A DNA stretch of 64,000 nucleotides from Sphingobium cyanobacteriorum. GTDB lineage: Bacteria > Pseudomonadota > Alphaproteobacteria > Sphingomonadales > Sphingomonadaceae. The notes beneath the pieces are model-generated. The model was not told the origin of the DNA and made no database searches. It worked only from the letters and a program-made list of their open reading frames with translations. A program made the position numbers and the translations under genes. The stretch is from contig NZ_JAUQOM010000003.1 in the NCBI RefSeq assembly GCF_030580935.1, positions 310,001 to 374,000 of the forward strand, in the 5' to 3' direction. This document shows positions 57,412-64,000 of this stretch, in pieces. Within the stretch, counting starts at the first letter, position 1; each line of letters starts with the position of its first letter.

Positions 57412-58149
57412 TCAATCCGCAGCGTCAGGCAACACCCGCGCCCAGCAGAGCAGCCGCACCGGCCCCGCACCGCCGCGCTTGAGCACGCGCACGCAGGCCG
57501 CCGCCGTCGCCCCGCTGGTATGCACATCATCGATCAGCAGCACAGGCCGCCCGTTCAACCCGTGCCCGTCCGCCAGCACGAAGGCGCCCCGCACGGTCTT
57601 TGCCCGTTGCCGGGGGGTCATGCCACGCAGGGGCGATGTTCTCTTCACCCGCCGCAAGGCCCGCTTTTCCAGCGGCCATCCGGTCAGCCGGGCGAGGTGA
57701 TCGGCGATCAGCGCCGACTGGTTGAAACCCCGATGCCACAAACGCCAGCGATGCAGCGGCACCGGCATGATCACCGCCTCCCCATCCCCCACATGGCGCA
57801 GCATCTGTCGCGCGATCAGCCGGGCAAGGCCGATACGCCGGCCATATTTGAGCCGCAGGGCGACGGTGCGCGCGACATCGCCATAGGCCAGTACCGCGCG
57901 CGCACTGTCCCAGGGCGGCGGATCGGCGAGGCAGGCGCCACATTCCGCCCCGTCCCCCAGATCATGCGGGAAAGGCACGCCGCAGCGCGCGCAACAGGGT
58001 TCGCCCAGAAATTCCATGCCGCCCCAGCAGGACAGGCAGAAGGCGAAATCCGCCCCCACGATCGCCCCGCAACCGGGGCAGCGCGGCGGCAGCGCATAAT
58101 CGACCGCAGGCTGCAAAACGCCCTTGAGAAGCGGGAGGAGCGACATCAT
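57412..58149 (-). CDS. ComF-family phosphoribosyltransferase-like protein
   Basis: 245 aa from ATG 58149. The N-terminus holds four Cys pairs of a zinc finger (PRCPGCGAIV, FCLSCW, CCARCGVPF, CGACL). The C-terminal PRTase motif is VLLIDDVHTSGATAAACV, and GFNQSALIADHLA is the ComF signature. In naturally competent bacteria ComF supports DNA uptake; its role elsewhere is unclear. Divergent from the methyltransferase at 58191. Upstream in-frame sequence is not ComF-like. Confidence 0.9.
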   Translation of the reverse strand: MMSLLPLLKGVLQPAVDYALPPRCPGCGAIVGADFAFCLSCWGGMEFLGEPCCARCGVPFPHDLGDGAECGACLADPPPWDSARAVLAYGDVARTVALRLKYGRRIGLARLIARQMLRHVGDGEAVIMPVPLHRWRLWHRGFNQSALIADHLARLTGWPLEKRALRRVKRTSPLRGMTPRQRAKTVRGAFVLADGHGLNGRPVLLIDDVHTSGATAAACVRVLKRGGAGPVRLLCWARVLPDAAD

Positions 58150-58190
58150 CTGCCTTGTCCGCGCTTCGCACCCGATGCACAAGGCCCGCC

Positions 58191-59054
58191 ATGGATTCCC
58201 GCCCCGACATTTTCGACCGCGCGCGCCGCGCCCGCCAGCGCGACCGGATGCTACCCGCCTTTGTCGATCATGACTTCCTCTATCGCGCGATGCTCGACGA
58301 ACTGCTCGATCGCCTGATGGATGTGCAGCGCGACCTGCCCGAAGCCCTGGTGATCGGCTGCCCGGACGGCCGTGCGAAGGCGGCGCTGGAGGCGATGGGC
58401 AAGCGGGTCGCCTGCGCCGATCCGGGGTTTCTGGCGGCAAAGGCGCGCGGCGGTATTCAGGCGGATGAGGATGCCCTGCCCTTCGCTGACGACAGTTTCG
58501 ACCTGGTCGTCGCCTGCGGCACGCTCGACAGCGTGAACGACCTGCCCGGCGCGCTGATCCTGATGCGGCGGGCGCTGCGCCCGGACGGGCTGATGCTGGC
58601 GGCGTTCACCGGCGCGGGCAGCCTGCCGCGCCTCAAATCCGCGCTGCTGGCGGCCGAAGGCGACCGGCCCGGCCAGCATGTTCACCCGCAGGTCGATGTG
58701 CGATCGGCAGGCGATCTGTTGAGCCGCGCGGGCTTTGCCATGCCGGTGGCGGACGGGGACACACGCACCATCCGCTATGGCGATATCCTGCGCCTGATGC
58801 ACGACCTGCGCGGGATGGGCGCGGGCAATGCGCTGGAAACGCGCGCGCCCCCTTTGACCCGCGCCGTGCTGATGCGGGCGGCGCGCCATTTCGCCGACGC
58901 CGCCGACCCGGACGGCCGCGTGGGCGAACAGATGGGCATCATCTACCTGTCGGGCTGGAAACCCGACCCCAGCCAGGCCGGACCGGCAAGGCGCGGCAGC
59001 GCGACGGTTTCTCTGGCGGCGGCGTTGAAGGGCAAAGCCGGGGCAACGGAATGA
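58191..59054 (+). CDS. NDUFAF5/BioC-like SAM-dependent methyltransferase
   Basis: 287 aa. It starts MDSRPDIFDRARRARQRDRM, a typical NDUFAF5-like beginning (iFDR..rrr.RdRa). LVIGCPDGRAKAALEAMG is the glycine-rich SAM site, and DEDALPFADDSFDLVVACGTL and MRRALRPDGLMLAAF are later motifs. The mitochondrial relative hydroxylates an Arg of complex I during assembly; the bacterial substrate is not established. Divergent from comF with 41 nt between starts. Confidence 0.88.
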   Translation: MDSRPDIFDRARRARQRDRMLPAFVDHDFLYRAMLDELLDRLMDVQRDLPEALVIGCPDGRAKAALEAMGKRVACADPGFLAAKARGGIQADEDALPFADDSFDLVVACGTLDSVNDLPGALILMRRALRPDGLMLAAFTGAGSLPRLKSALLAAEGDRPGQHVHPQVDVRSAGDLLSRAGFAMPVADGDTRTIRYGDILRLMHDLRGMGAGNALETRAPPLTRAVLMRAARHFADAADPDGRVGEQMGIIYLSGWKPDPSQAGPARRGSATVSLAAALKGKAGATE

Positions 59055-59228
59055 CGATCCAGGCGCGTCTCATACCAAAGGTCGATTTGATCTGCGTCTA
59101 AGACAGGCGTGCCCGATCGACGCATCGCCCTGATGATCGTCGGCATGACGCAAGCTGGTGGCTGGGTTCGTAGATCCAGCACAAGGGGTGCGCCATCTTG
59201 TGACCGACGCAATCAGGAGGTAGATTTC

Positions 59229-59696
59229 ATGCTGTCCCATATTCGCCCGCTGCTGATTGCCGCCAGCCTGTTCGCACTCCCCGTCGGCGGCGCTTTTGCC
59301 GAGACGCGCGCAACTGCCGCCGATGCCCGCGCCCTTCTGGAAAAAGCCGTCAGGCAAATCGGCAAGGTCGGCGCGGAACAAGCCTTCGCCGATTTCAACA
59401 AGCCCAAGGGCAGCACATTCAACAGCGGCGAACTTTATGTTTTCGCCTTTGATCTCAACGGCATTTATGAAGCCTATGGCGCGCAACCGGCGCTGGTGGG
59501 CAAGGATGTGCGCGACCTGACCGATGCCGAGGGCAAGCCGATCGTGCGCGACATGATCGACATCGCCAGAACGTCCGGGCGCGGCCAGATCAATTATGTC
59601 TGGCTCAACCGGGCGGACAATCATGTCGAACATAAGCTGTCGTTGATCGAGCGCGTGGGCAATCATGTGATCGGCGTGGGCTATTATGCCGACTGA
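59229..59696 (+). CDS. Periplasmic single Cache (type 2) domain protein
   Basis: 155 aa. Signal peptide about 1-24 (LLIAASLFALPVGGAFA). The rest is one sCache_2 domain: KAVRQIGKVGAEQAFADFNKP, GELYVFAFDLNGIYEAYGAQP, GKDVRDLTDAEGKPIVRDMI and GQINYVWLNR. Such soluble periplasmic Cache proteins bind small ligands and may assist chemoreceptors. AGGAGG lies 9 nt before ATG 59229, an excellent site. No chemotaxis gene is adjacent. Confidence 0.85.
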   Translation: MLSHIRPLLIAASLFALPVGGAFAETRATAADARALLEKAVRQIGKVGAEQAFADFNKPKGSTFNSGELYVFAFDLNGIYEAYGAQPALVGKDVRDLTDAEGKPIVRDMIDIARTSGRGQINYVWLNRADNHVEHKLSLIERVGNHVIGVGYYAD

Positions 59697-59708
59697 GGCC
59701 GGGATGGC

Positions 59709-59750
59709 GTGACCGTGCAGACGTGACCGTGCAGACGTGACCGTGCAGGC
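59709..59750. repeat. 14-bp tandem repeat, three copies
   Basis: GTGACCGTGCAGAC occurs at 59709-59722 and 59723-59736, with a third copy at 59737-59750 differing at one base. It begins 13 nt after the Cache gene stop, in the short gap before the convergent phosphoesterase gene. Confidence 0.9.
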
Positions 59751-59765
59751 GGCGGTAGCTCACCG

Positions 59766-60626
59766 CTATCCCGCCTTCCCCACCATCATTTCATCCGTCA
59801 CCGTTCGCGATGCCCAGCCTTCGCCATCATAGCGATATTCGACATGGCTGGCCCGCCTGAATGCCGCGCCGTCCCAGACGATCACCTGCAACTCCATCTC
59901 GTTGTTGCGGCGGACGTGCAGCCAGTTGAAACTTTGCGGTTCGGCATTGCGCAGGCGGGTGGAGGTGGCCGTGCCCGCCTGTATCACCAGCGCGCCACCG
60001 CTATGTTCCACCATCTTGCGCGCCGCCTGCGCGTAGGTGCGATGGAAATGACCGGCCAGCGCCAGATGTACGCCCGCCTCGCACGCGGCCTTGATCGCGT
60101 CGTCATGCTGCCCGACCGCCTCGCTCAACTCGCCGCCCCGGCCGATGGGCATGGCAAAGAGGGGATGGTGGGTGACGAGGATGCGGGTCTTGTCCGGCGG
60201 AACGTGCGCGAACCGATCACGCAGCATGGCCATCTGGTCATGGTTGATCCGGCCGTCCTTGATCGTCAGCGACCGGGCGGTGTTGATGCCCAGGATCGCA
60301 ACTTCGCGATCCTCGTAAAAGGGACAGAGATCGTTGCTGATATAGCGTTTGTACCGCTCCAGCGGCCGGGCGAAGCGGCGCACCACGTCATAGAGAGGGA
60401 TGTCGTGATTGCCCGGAATCACCAGAATTTTCAACCCCGCCGCCCGCAACCGCCCCAGCCAGGCCGCTGCCTGCTTGAATTGCGTCACTCGCGCCCGCTG
60501 GGTGAAGTCGCCGCTGATGACGATAAGGTCGGGACGCTGCGCCTCCAGCCAGGCGGTGGCAGCGTCGACGATCTTCGAATCGTTCGCGCCAAAATGAATG
60601 TCGGACAGATGCGCGATACGGGCCAT
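59766..60626 (-). CDS. Calcineurin-like metallophosphoesterase
   Basis: 286 aa from ATG 60626 (MARIAHLSDIHFG). Metal-binding motifs are LSDIHFG, VISGDFTQRA, IPGNHDIP, VTHHPLFA and LAGHFHRTY, all of the class III cAMP-phosphodiesterase-like group. The substrate is unknown. An in-frame ATG at 60671 would add 15 residues with no family match and would overlap the divergent lipid-kinase leader. Confidence 0.9.
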   Translation of the reverse strand: MARIAHLSDIHFGANDSKIVDAATAWLEAQRPDLIVISGDFTQRARVTQFKQAAAWLGRLRAAGLKILVIPGNHDIPLYDVVRRFARPLERYKRYISNDLCPFYEDREVAILGINTARSLTIKDGRINHDQMAMLRDRFAHVPPDKTRILVTHHPLFAMPIGRGGELSEAVGQHDDAIKAACEAGVHLALAGHFHRTYAQAARKMVEHSGGALVIQAGTATSTRLRNAEPQSFNWLHVRRNNEMELQVIVWDGAAFRRASHVEYRYDGEGWASRTVTDEMMVGKAG

Positions 60627-60705
60627 GTCAGGGTAACGAATCCGTCGCAGATGGTTTCCATGCTTTCCCATGCACCCGAAATCGATCGAACGGTGTTATT
60701 GCGGC

Positions 60706-61617
60706 ATGGAAACGAAACCCCTCCCCAAGGATGCCGTCCTCGTCATCAACACGCATAGCCGCCGCGGGCAGGATAATTTCGCGCAGGCAAGGGAAAAGCT
60801 GGAGGCGGCCGGCGTCCGCCTGATCGCCGCCCATGCGGTGGATGATCCCGAACAGATGGCCGCGACCGTGCGCGACGCGGTGGCCAGTGGTGCCCCGCTG
60901 GTGATCGTGGGCGGCGGCGATGGCTCCATGTCCGGCACCGTGGACGAACTGGTCGGCAAGGATTGCGTGTTCGGGGTGCTGCCATTGGGCACCGCCAACA
61001 GTTTCGCCCGAACATTGGGCCTGCCGCTCGACCTGGATGGCGCGGTGCGGGCGATCGCCACCGGCAAGCGCCGCCGCGTCGACCTGGGCATGATCGACCG
61101 CGACTATTTCGTGAACGCCGCCGCGCTCGGCCTGTCCCCCCAGATCGGGCAGACGGTGCCGCACAAGCTGAAACGCTATCTGGGGCGGATCGGCTATCTG
61201 ATGTGGGCGGTCAAATGCTCGGTCGGCTTCCGCGCCTTTCGCCTGACCATTAACGATGGACAGGTTGAACGCCGGATGTGGTCGACCGAAGTGCGGATCC
61301 TCAACGGTCCCTATCATGGCGGTGTCGAATTGTCCGATCATGCCGCCGTCGACACCGGCGAGATCGTGATCCAGGCGGTGGTCGGGCGCAGCAAGCCCCG
61401 CCTTGCCTGGGACTGGTACGCAAAATTCTTCAAATTGCGCCACCGCGACGCCCATACCCAGGAATGGCACGGGACATCGTTCAGGATCGATACGGTGCCG
61501 CGCCAGCGCATCTCCATCGATGGCGAGGTACTGGCTAGGACGCCGGTGATGGTGAAGGTCGCGGCAGGCGCGATCGAGGTGGCAGTGCCTGATGAACCCC
61601 GATCCGAAACCTGTTGA
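60706..61617 (+). CDS. Diacylglycerol-kinase-family lipid kinase
   Basis: 303 aa. The DAGK catalytic motif VGGGDGSMSGTVDELVG has GGGDG at residues 69-73. FGVLPLGTANSFARTLGLPL and DYFVNAAALGLSPQI complete the pattern of bacterial YegS/DgkB-type lipid kinases. It probably phosphorylates diacylglycerol or a related lipid at the inner membrane. ATG 60706 gives METKPLPKDAVLVINTHSRRG; an upstream start at 60670 is less likely. Confidence 0.9.
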   Translation: METKPLPKDAVLVINTHSRRGQDNFAQAREKLEAAGVRLIAAHAVDDPEQMAATVRDAVASGAPLVIVGGGDGSMSGTVDELVGKDCVFGVLPLGTANSFARTLGLPLDLDGAVRAIATGKRRRVDLGMIDRDYFVNAAALGLSPQIGQTVPHKLKRYLGRIGYLMWAVKCSVGFRAFRLTINDGQVERRMWSTEVRILNGPYHGGVELSDHAAVDTGEIVIQAVVGRSKPRLAWDWYAKFFKLRHRDAHTQEWHGTSFRIDTVPRQRISIDGEVLARTPVMVKVAAGAIEVAVPDEPRSETC

Positions 61618-61687
61618 GCAGGCACAGCCCGATCCACCGGCAACACGGACCAAGGCCACTTTCATCCTTACCGGATGGCGGGATGCC

Positions 61688-62047
61688 TCATTCAAAATCC
61701 GTCATGTCGTAAAAGGGACGAATTTCGATCTCGCTCGGTCCGGGCATCGGGTTGGGACAGCGCTTCGCCCAGGCGACGGCTTCGTCCATGTCCTTGACCT
61801 CCCACAGCCAGTAACCGGCCACCAGTTCGCTGGTGGCAGCGAACGGGCCGTCGATGACTGTCCGGTCGGCGCCGTCGAAGGCCACCCGCTTGCCGAAGGA
61901 GGAGGGTTTGAGGCCGTCGGCCGCCTGCAATATGCCGGCGGCGCGCAATGCGTCATTGAAACGGCCCATCGCCGCCATGTCGGCAACCCTGGGCGGATCG
62001 CCGCGCTCGCTGTCCTCAGTCGCCTTGACCAACACCATTACCCGCAT
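61688..62047 (-). CDS. YCII-related (DGPF-domain) protein
   Basis: 119 aa. It begins MRVMVLVKATEDSERG and has the DGPF motif VIDGPFAATSELVAGYWLWEV, typical of YciI/DGPF proteins that often accompany ECF sigma factors or act as small dimeric enzymes. GGAGGAGG precedes ATG 62047. Its first 32 nt overlap the end of the ogt gene, so the two are probably cotranscribed. Confidence 0.9.
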   Translation of the reverse strand: MRVMVLVKATEDSERGDPPRVADMAAMGRFNDALRAAGILQAADGLKPSSFGKRVAFDGADRTVIDGPFAATSELVAGYWLWEVKDMDEAVAWAKRCPNPMPGPSEIEIRPFYDMTDFE

Positions 62048-62567
62048 CGCCAGCCTCCTCCGCCCCGCTCCTTGCCGTATATGCCTTGATCCGCCGTTCA
62101 AAATCCAGCAGCCAGCGCTTGGTTTCGACGCCAGCGGCAAAGCCGGTCAGCGCCCCGTTCGCGCCCACGACGCGATGACAGGGTGCAATGATGGAAAGGG
62201 GGTTGCGACCATTGGCCGCCCCCACGGCGCGGCTGGCGGCAGGATGGCCGATGGCGCGGGCAATGTCGCCATAGCTGCGTGTTTCTCCATAGGGGATGGT
62301 CAGCAGCATCGCCCAGACCCGCCGCTGAAAGATGGTGCCGCGCCAGTCGAGCGGGAGCGAAAAATGCTGGCGCGTGCCGGCAAAATAGCCCGCCAGTTGG
62401 GTTTGCGCCTGGTCAAGGATCGGATGATCGTCGCATATGTTCCGCTGCGGCAGGCGGACCCGGTCGAGATCGTCATTTTCCCACAGGATGGCGACCAGTC
62501 CATGATCGCTGGCGATCAGGCCGAGGTCGCCGACCGGCGAAGCAAAAAGCGTCTGAACAAGGGTCAT
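62016..62567 (-). CDS. ogt: Methylated-DNA-protein-cysteine methyltransferase
   Basis: 183 aa. The active-site Cys130 lies in IIAPCHRVVGANGALTGFA, with the helix-turn-helix RAVGAANGRNP before it. It removes methyl groups from O6-methylguanine by suicide transfer. The C-terminus carries an extra basic/Gly-rich tail of about 20 residues. GGAGA lies 8-12 nt before ATG 62567, inside a 13-bp hairpin. Confidence 0.93.
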   Translation of the reverse strand: MTLVQTLFASPVGDLGLIASDHGLVAILWENDDLDRVRLPQRNICDDHPILDQAQTQLAGYFAGTRQHFSLPLDWRGTIFQRRVWAMLLTIPYGETRSYGDIARAIGHPAASRAVGAANGRNPLSIIAPCHRVVGANGALTGFAAGVETKRWLLDFERRIKAYTARSGAEEAGDAGNGVGQGD

Positions 62568-62570
62568 GCA

Positions 62571-62607
62571 AAATCTCCGCTATTCATGGCATCGATAGCG
62601 GAGATTT
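62571..62607 (-). promoter_or_regulatory. Hairpin covering the ogt ribosome-binding site
   Basis: AAATCTCCGCTAT (62571-62583) and ATAGCGGAGATTT (62595-62607) are perfect 13-nt inverted copies with an 11-nt loop. On the - strand the second arm ends GGAGATTTT and lies just before the ogt ATG, so folding would hide the ribosome site. With its T-run it might also act as a weak terminator of the efflux gene. Confidence 0.6.
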
Positions 62608-62639
62608 CGGGATGGGGCTTCCCGCAGCTTGCGGTCAAA

Positions 62640-64000
62640 TCATTTCAGGCCGCCGCCCATGGCGCGATAGAGTTCGACCATGTTGCCGGCGCGGGTCAGG
62701 CGCGTGGCGAGCAGGCTTTGTTCCGCGCCATAGAGCGCGCGTTGCGAGTCCAGCGTGGTCAGGAAACTGTCCACCCCGGCCCGAAAACGCGCGTCGGACA
62801 GGGTGTAGGCAACCCGCGCCGCATCCCGCAGCGATGTCTGCGCCTCCAACTGTTCCGTCATCGTGCCGCGCCGGGCAAGCGCGTCGGCGACTTCGCGGAA
62901 GCCGGTCTGCACGCTCTTTTCATAGGTTGCGAGCATCGCTTCATAGGTCGCCTTTGCGTACCGCAAATTGCCCTTGTTCCGACCGAAATCGAAGATCGGC
63001 AGCGTGGCCCTGGGCGCGACCGACCATGTCTCGCTGCCACCCGAAAACAGGCCAGACAGCCCCAGGCTGACGGTTCCAAGCGCTGCCGTGAGCGAGATGT
63101 TGGGGAAAAACGCCGCGCGCGCCGCGCCGATATTGGCATTGGCGGCGCGCAGTTGATGTTCGGCCGAAGCGATGTCGGGACGACGCAACAATATGTCCGA
63201 ACTGATCCCGGCCGGAAGAGTGTCCAGTGTCACCCCCGCAGACGGCAGCATGTCAGGCAGGTCCGCAGCCGGAACCGTCACGCCCGCCAGCAGATTGAGC
63301 GCATTCTGGTCCTGGGCGACCAGCGTAGTCGCCTGCGCTATATCCGACCGGGCCTGATCATGGCTGGTCTGTGCCTGACGCACCTCCAGTTCCGACGCGA
63401 TGCCCTTGGCGAAGCGCGCCCTGTTCAGTTCCAGCGACTTTCCAAATGCTTTTTCAAGTTCGCGGGCGATGCGCAGCCGTTCCTGGTCAGCCGCCATGGT
63501 GAGCCAAGCATTGGCAACCTCCGCGATCAATGTGGTCTGCGCTGCATTGCGATTTTCGACACTGGCGAAATATTGTTCCTGCGCCGCTTTGCTCATGTTG
63601 CGCACCCGGCCGAACAGGTCGATTTCCCAAGCCGAGATACCGACCTGCGCCTGATACACGTCCGTGTTGAGGCGCTGGGGCTGCCCGAACTGAACGAGCG
63701 GCTGTTCGGAGTAGGTCGCCGTCCCGGTTGCCCCGACGGTGGGCAGAAGATCCGCGCGTTGCACGCGATATTGCGCCCGCGCCTGCTCGACATTGGCGAC
63801 CGCCAGCCGAAGGTCGCGGTTGTTGGCCAGAGCGGTTTCGATAACGCGCGCCAGACGCGGTTCGGTAAAGAAATCCCGCCATGCCGTATCGGCGGGCATG
63901 ATTGCACCTGTGCCGTTCGCTGTCACATAGGCCGGCCCCTGCGGGCTGACCGCGGGCACGGGCATTGCCGGCCGCACATATTTGGGCGCCATATCGCAGG
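62640..64000 (-). CDS. NodT-family outer-membrane efflux lipoprotein (partial, 5' end beyond window)
   Basis: The visible 453 codons read ...C-D-M-A-P-K-Y-V-R-P, where the Cys is the usual lipidation site of NodT proteins. The start codon and signal peptide therefore lie outside the right edge, and the ATG at 63992 is internal. The OEP domains are intact: YQAQVGISAWEIDLFGRVRN, SDILLRRPDIASAEHQLRAANAN and PIFDFGRNKGNLRYA. It forms a TolC-like outer-membrane channel for an RND or MFS pump, probably encoded just upstream. Confidence 0.93.
   Translation of the reverse strand, partial: CDMAPKYVRPAMPVPAVSPQGPAYVTANGTGAIMPADTAWRDFFTEPRLARVIETALANNRDLRLAVANVEQARAQYRVQRADLLPTVGATGTATYSEQPLVQFGQPQRLNTDVYQAQVGISAWEIDLFGRVRNMSKAAQEQYFASVENRNAAQTTLIAEVANAWLTMAADQERLRIARELEKAFGKSLELNRARFAKGIASELEVRQAQTSHDQARSDIAQATTLVAQDQNALNLLAGVTVPAADLPDMLPSAGVTLDTLPAGISSDILLRRPDIASAEHQLRAANANIGAARAAFFPNISLTAALGTVSLGLSGLFSGGSETWSVAPRATLPIFDFGRNKGNLRYAKATYEAMLATYEKSVQTGFREVADALARRGTMTEQLEAQTSLRDAARVAYTLSDARFRAGVDSFLTTLDSQRALYGAEQSLLATRLTRAGNMVELYRAMGGGLK

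Noticed and set aside
63990..63992. ATG as the true start of the NodT-type gene
   Set aside because: The two codons before it read Cys-Asp in frame, matching the lipidated Cys of NodT proteins, so the gene continues beyond the window.
1..64000. CRISPR arrays, prophage, transposases, integrases, attachment sites
   Set aside because: No regularly spaced repeats, no phage or transposase-like proteins and no duplicated tRNA 3' end next to tRNA-Arg were seen.

Overview
The window looks like a chromosomal segment of a sphingomonad (Sphingobium/Sphingomonas-like alphaproteobacterium). This rests on the uniformly high G+C, the cysD / cysNC-fusion / cysQ sulfate cluster, a RegB/RegA redox pair, a DUF1465 (RcdA-family) protein, several TonB/autotransporter-type outer-membrane proteins and sphingomonad-style intergenic palindromes. 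No prophage, insertion sequence, CRISPR array or rRNA is visible. There is one tRNA, Arg(CCU), at 55668-55744. Genes are densely packed, often with 4-nt start/stop overlaps.

Layout. 1-8066 (+): 3' end of a TldD/PmbA-like protein, then DUF4159, MoxR ATPase, DUF58, BatA-like, DUF4175-like and a large membrane protein: a MoxR/vWA-type envelope cluster. 8051-9305: a small DEDDh exonuclease (-) and a spermidine-synthase-like methyltransferase fold (+). 9313-18644 (-): complete glycogen cluster glgP-glgB-glgC-glgA-glgX. 18765-19964 (-): family-VIII-esterase/beta-lactamase-like hydrolase. 20104-27350 (+): ECF sigma factor, FecR anti-sigma, STN-bearing TonB receptor and a 1069-aa autotransporter, apparently one cell-surface signalling module. 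27514-29160 (-): three small exported proteins. 29421-31572 (+): Amt-like channel and a glycosyltransferase.

31569-32906 (-): an MHS-type MFS transporter, divergent from 33087-39841 (+), cyoABCD-surf1-regB-regA. This is a cytochrome bo3 quinol oxidase with its assembly factor and a redox two-component system joined by overlapping genes. 39838-43641 (-): cysQ, cysNC, cysD (sulfate activation), divergent from a LuxR-type regulator. 44836-53901 (-): thioesterase, small outer-membrane barrel, L-serine deaminase, TamB, TamA. 53969-55436 (-): DUF1465/RcdA-family protein and an unknown 184-aa protein, each preceded at equal distance by a CtrA-like site. 55668-58149 (-): tRNA-Arg, DUF1178, nitrilase, glutaredoxin 3, ComF. 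The last part holds an NDUFAF5-like methyltransferase, a Cache-domain protein, a metallophosphoesterase, a diacylglycerol-kinase-like lipid kinase, a YCII/DGPF protein, Ogt, and the 3' part of a NodT-type efflux lipoprotein that runs off the right edge.

Most interesting for follow-up: the ECF/FecR/TonB/autotransporter module with its triplicated Shine-Dalgarno unit; His- and Met-rich tails on the bo3 oxidase subunits; the paired CtrA-like sites; and two long hairpins (28776-28815 and 62571-62607) that bury ribosome-binding sites. I did not find anything that I can demonstrate to be a wholly new system.
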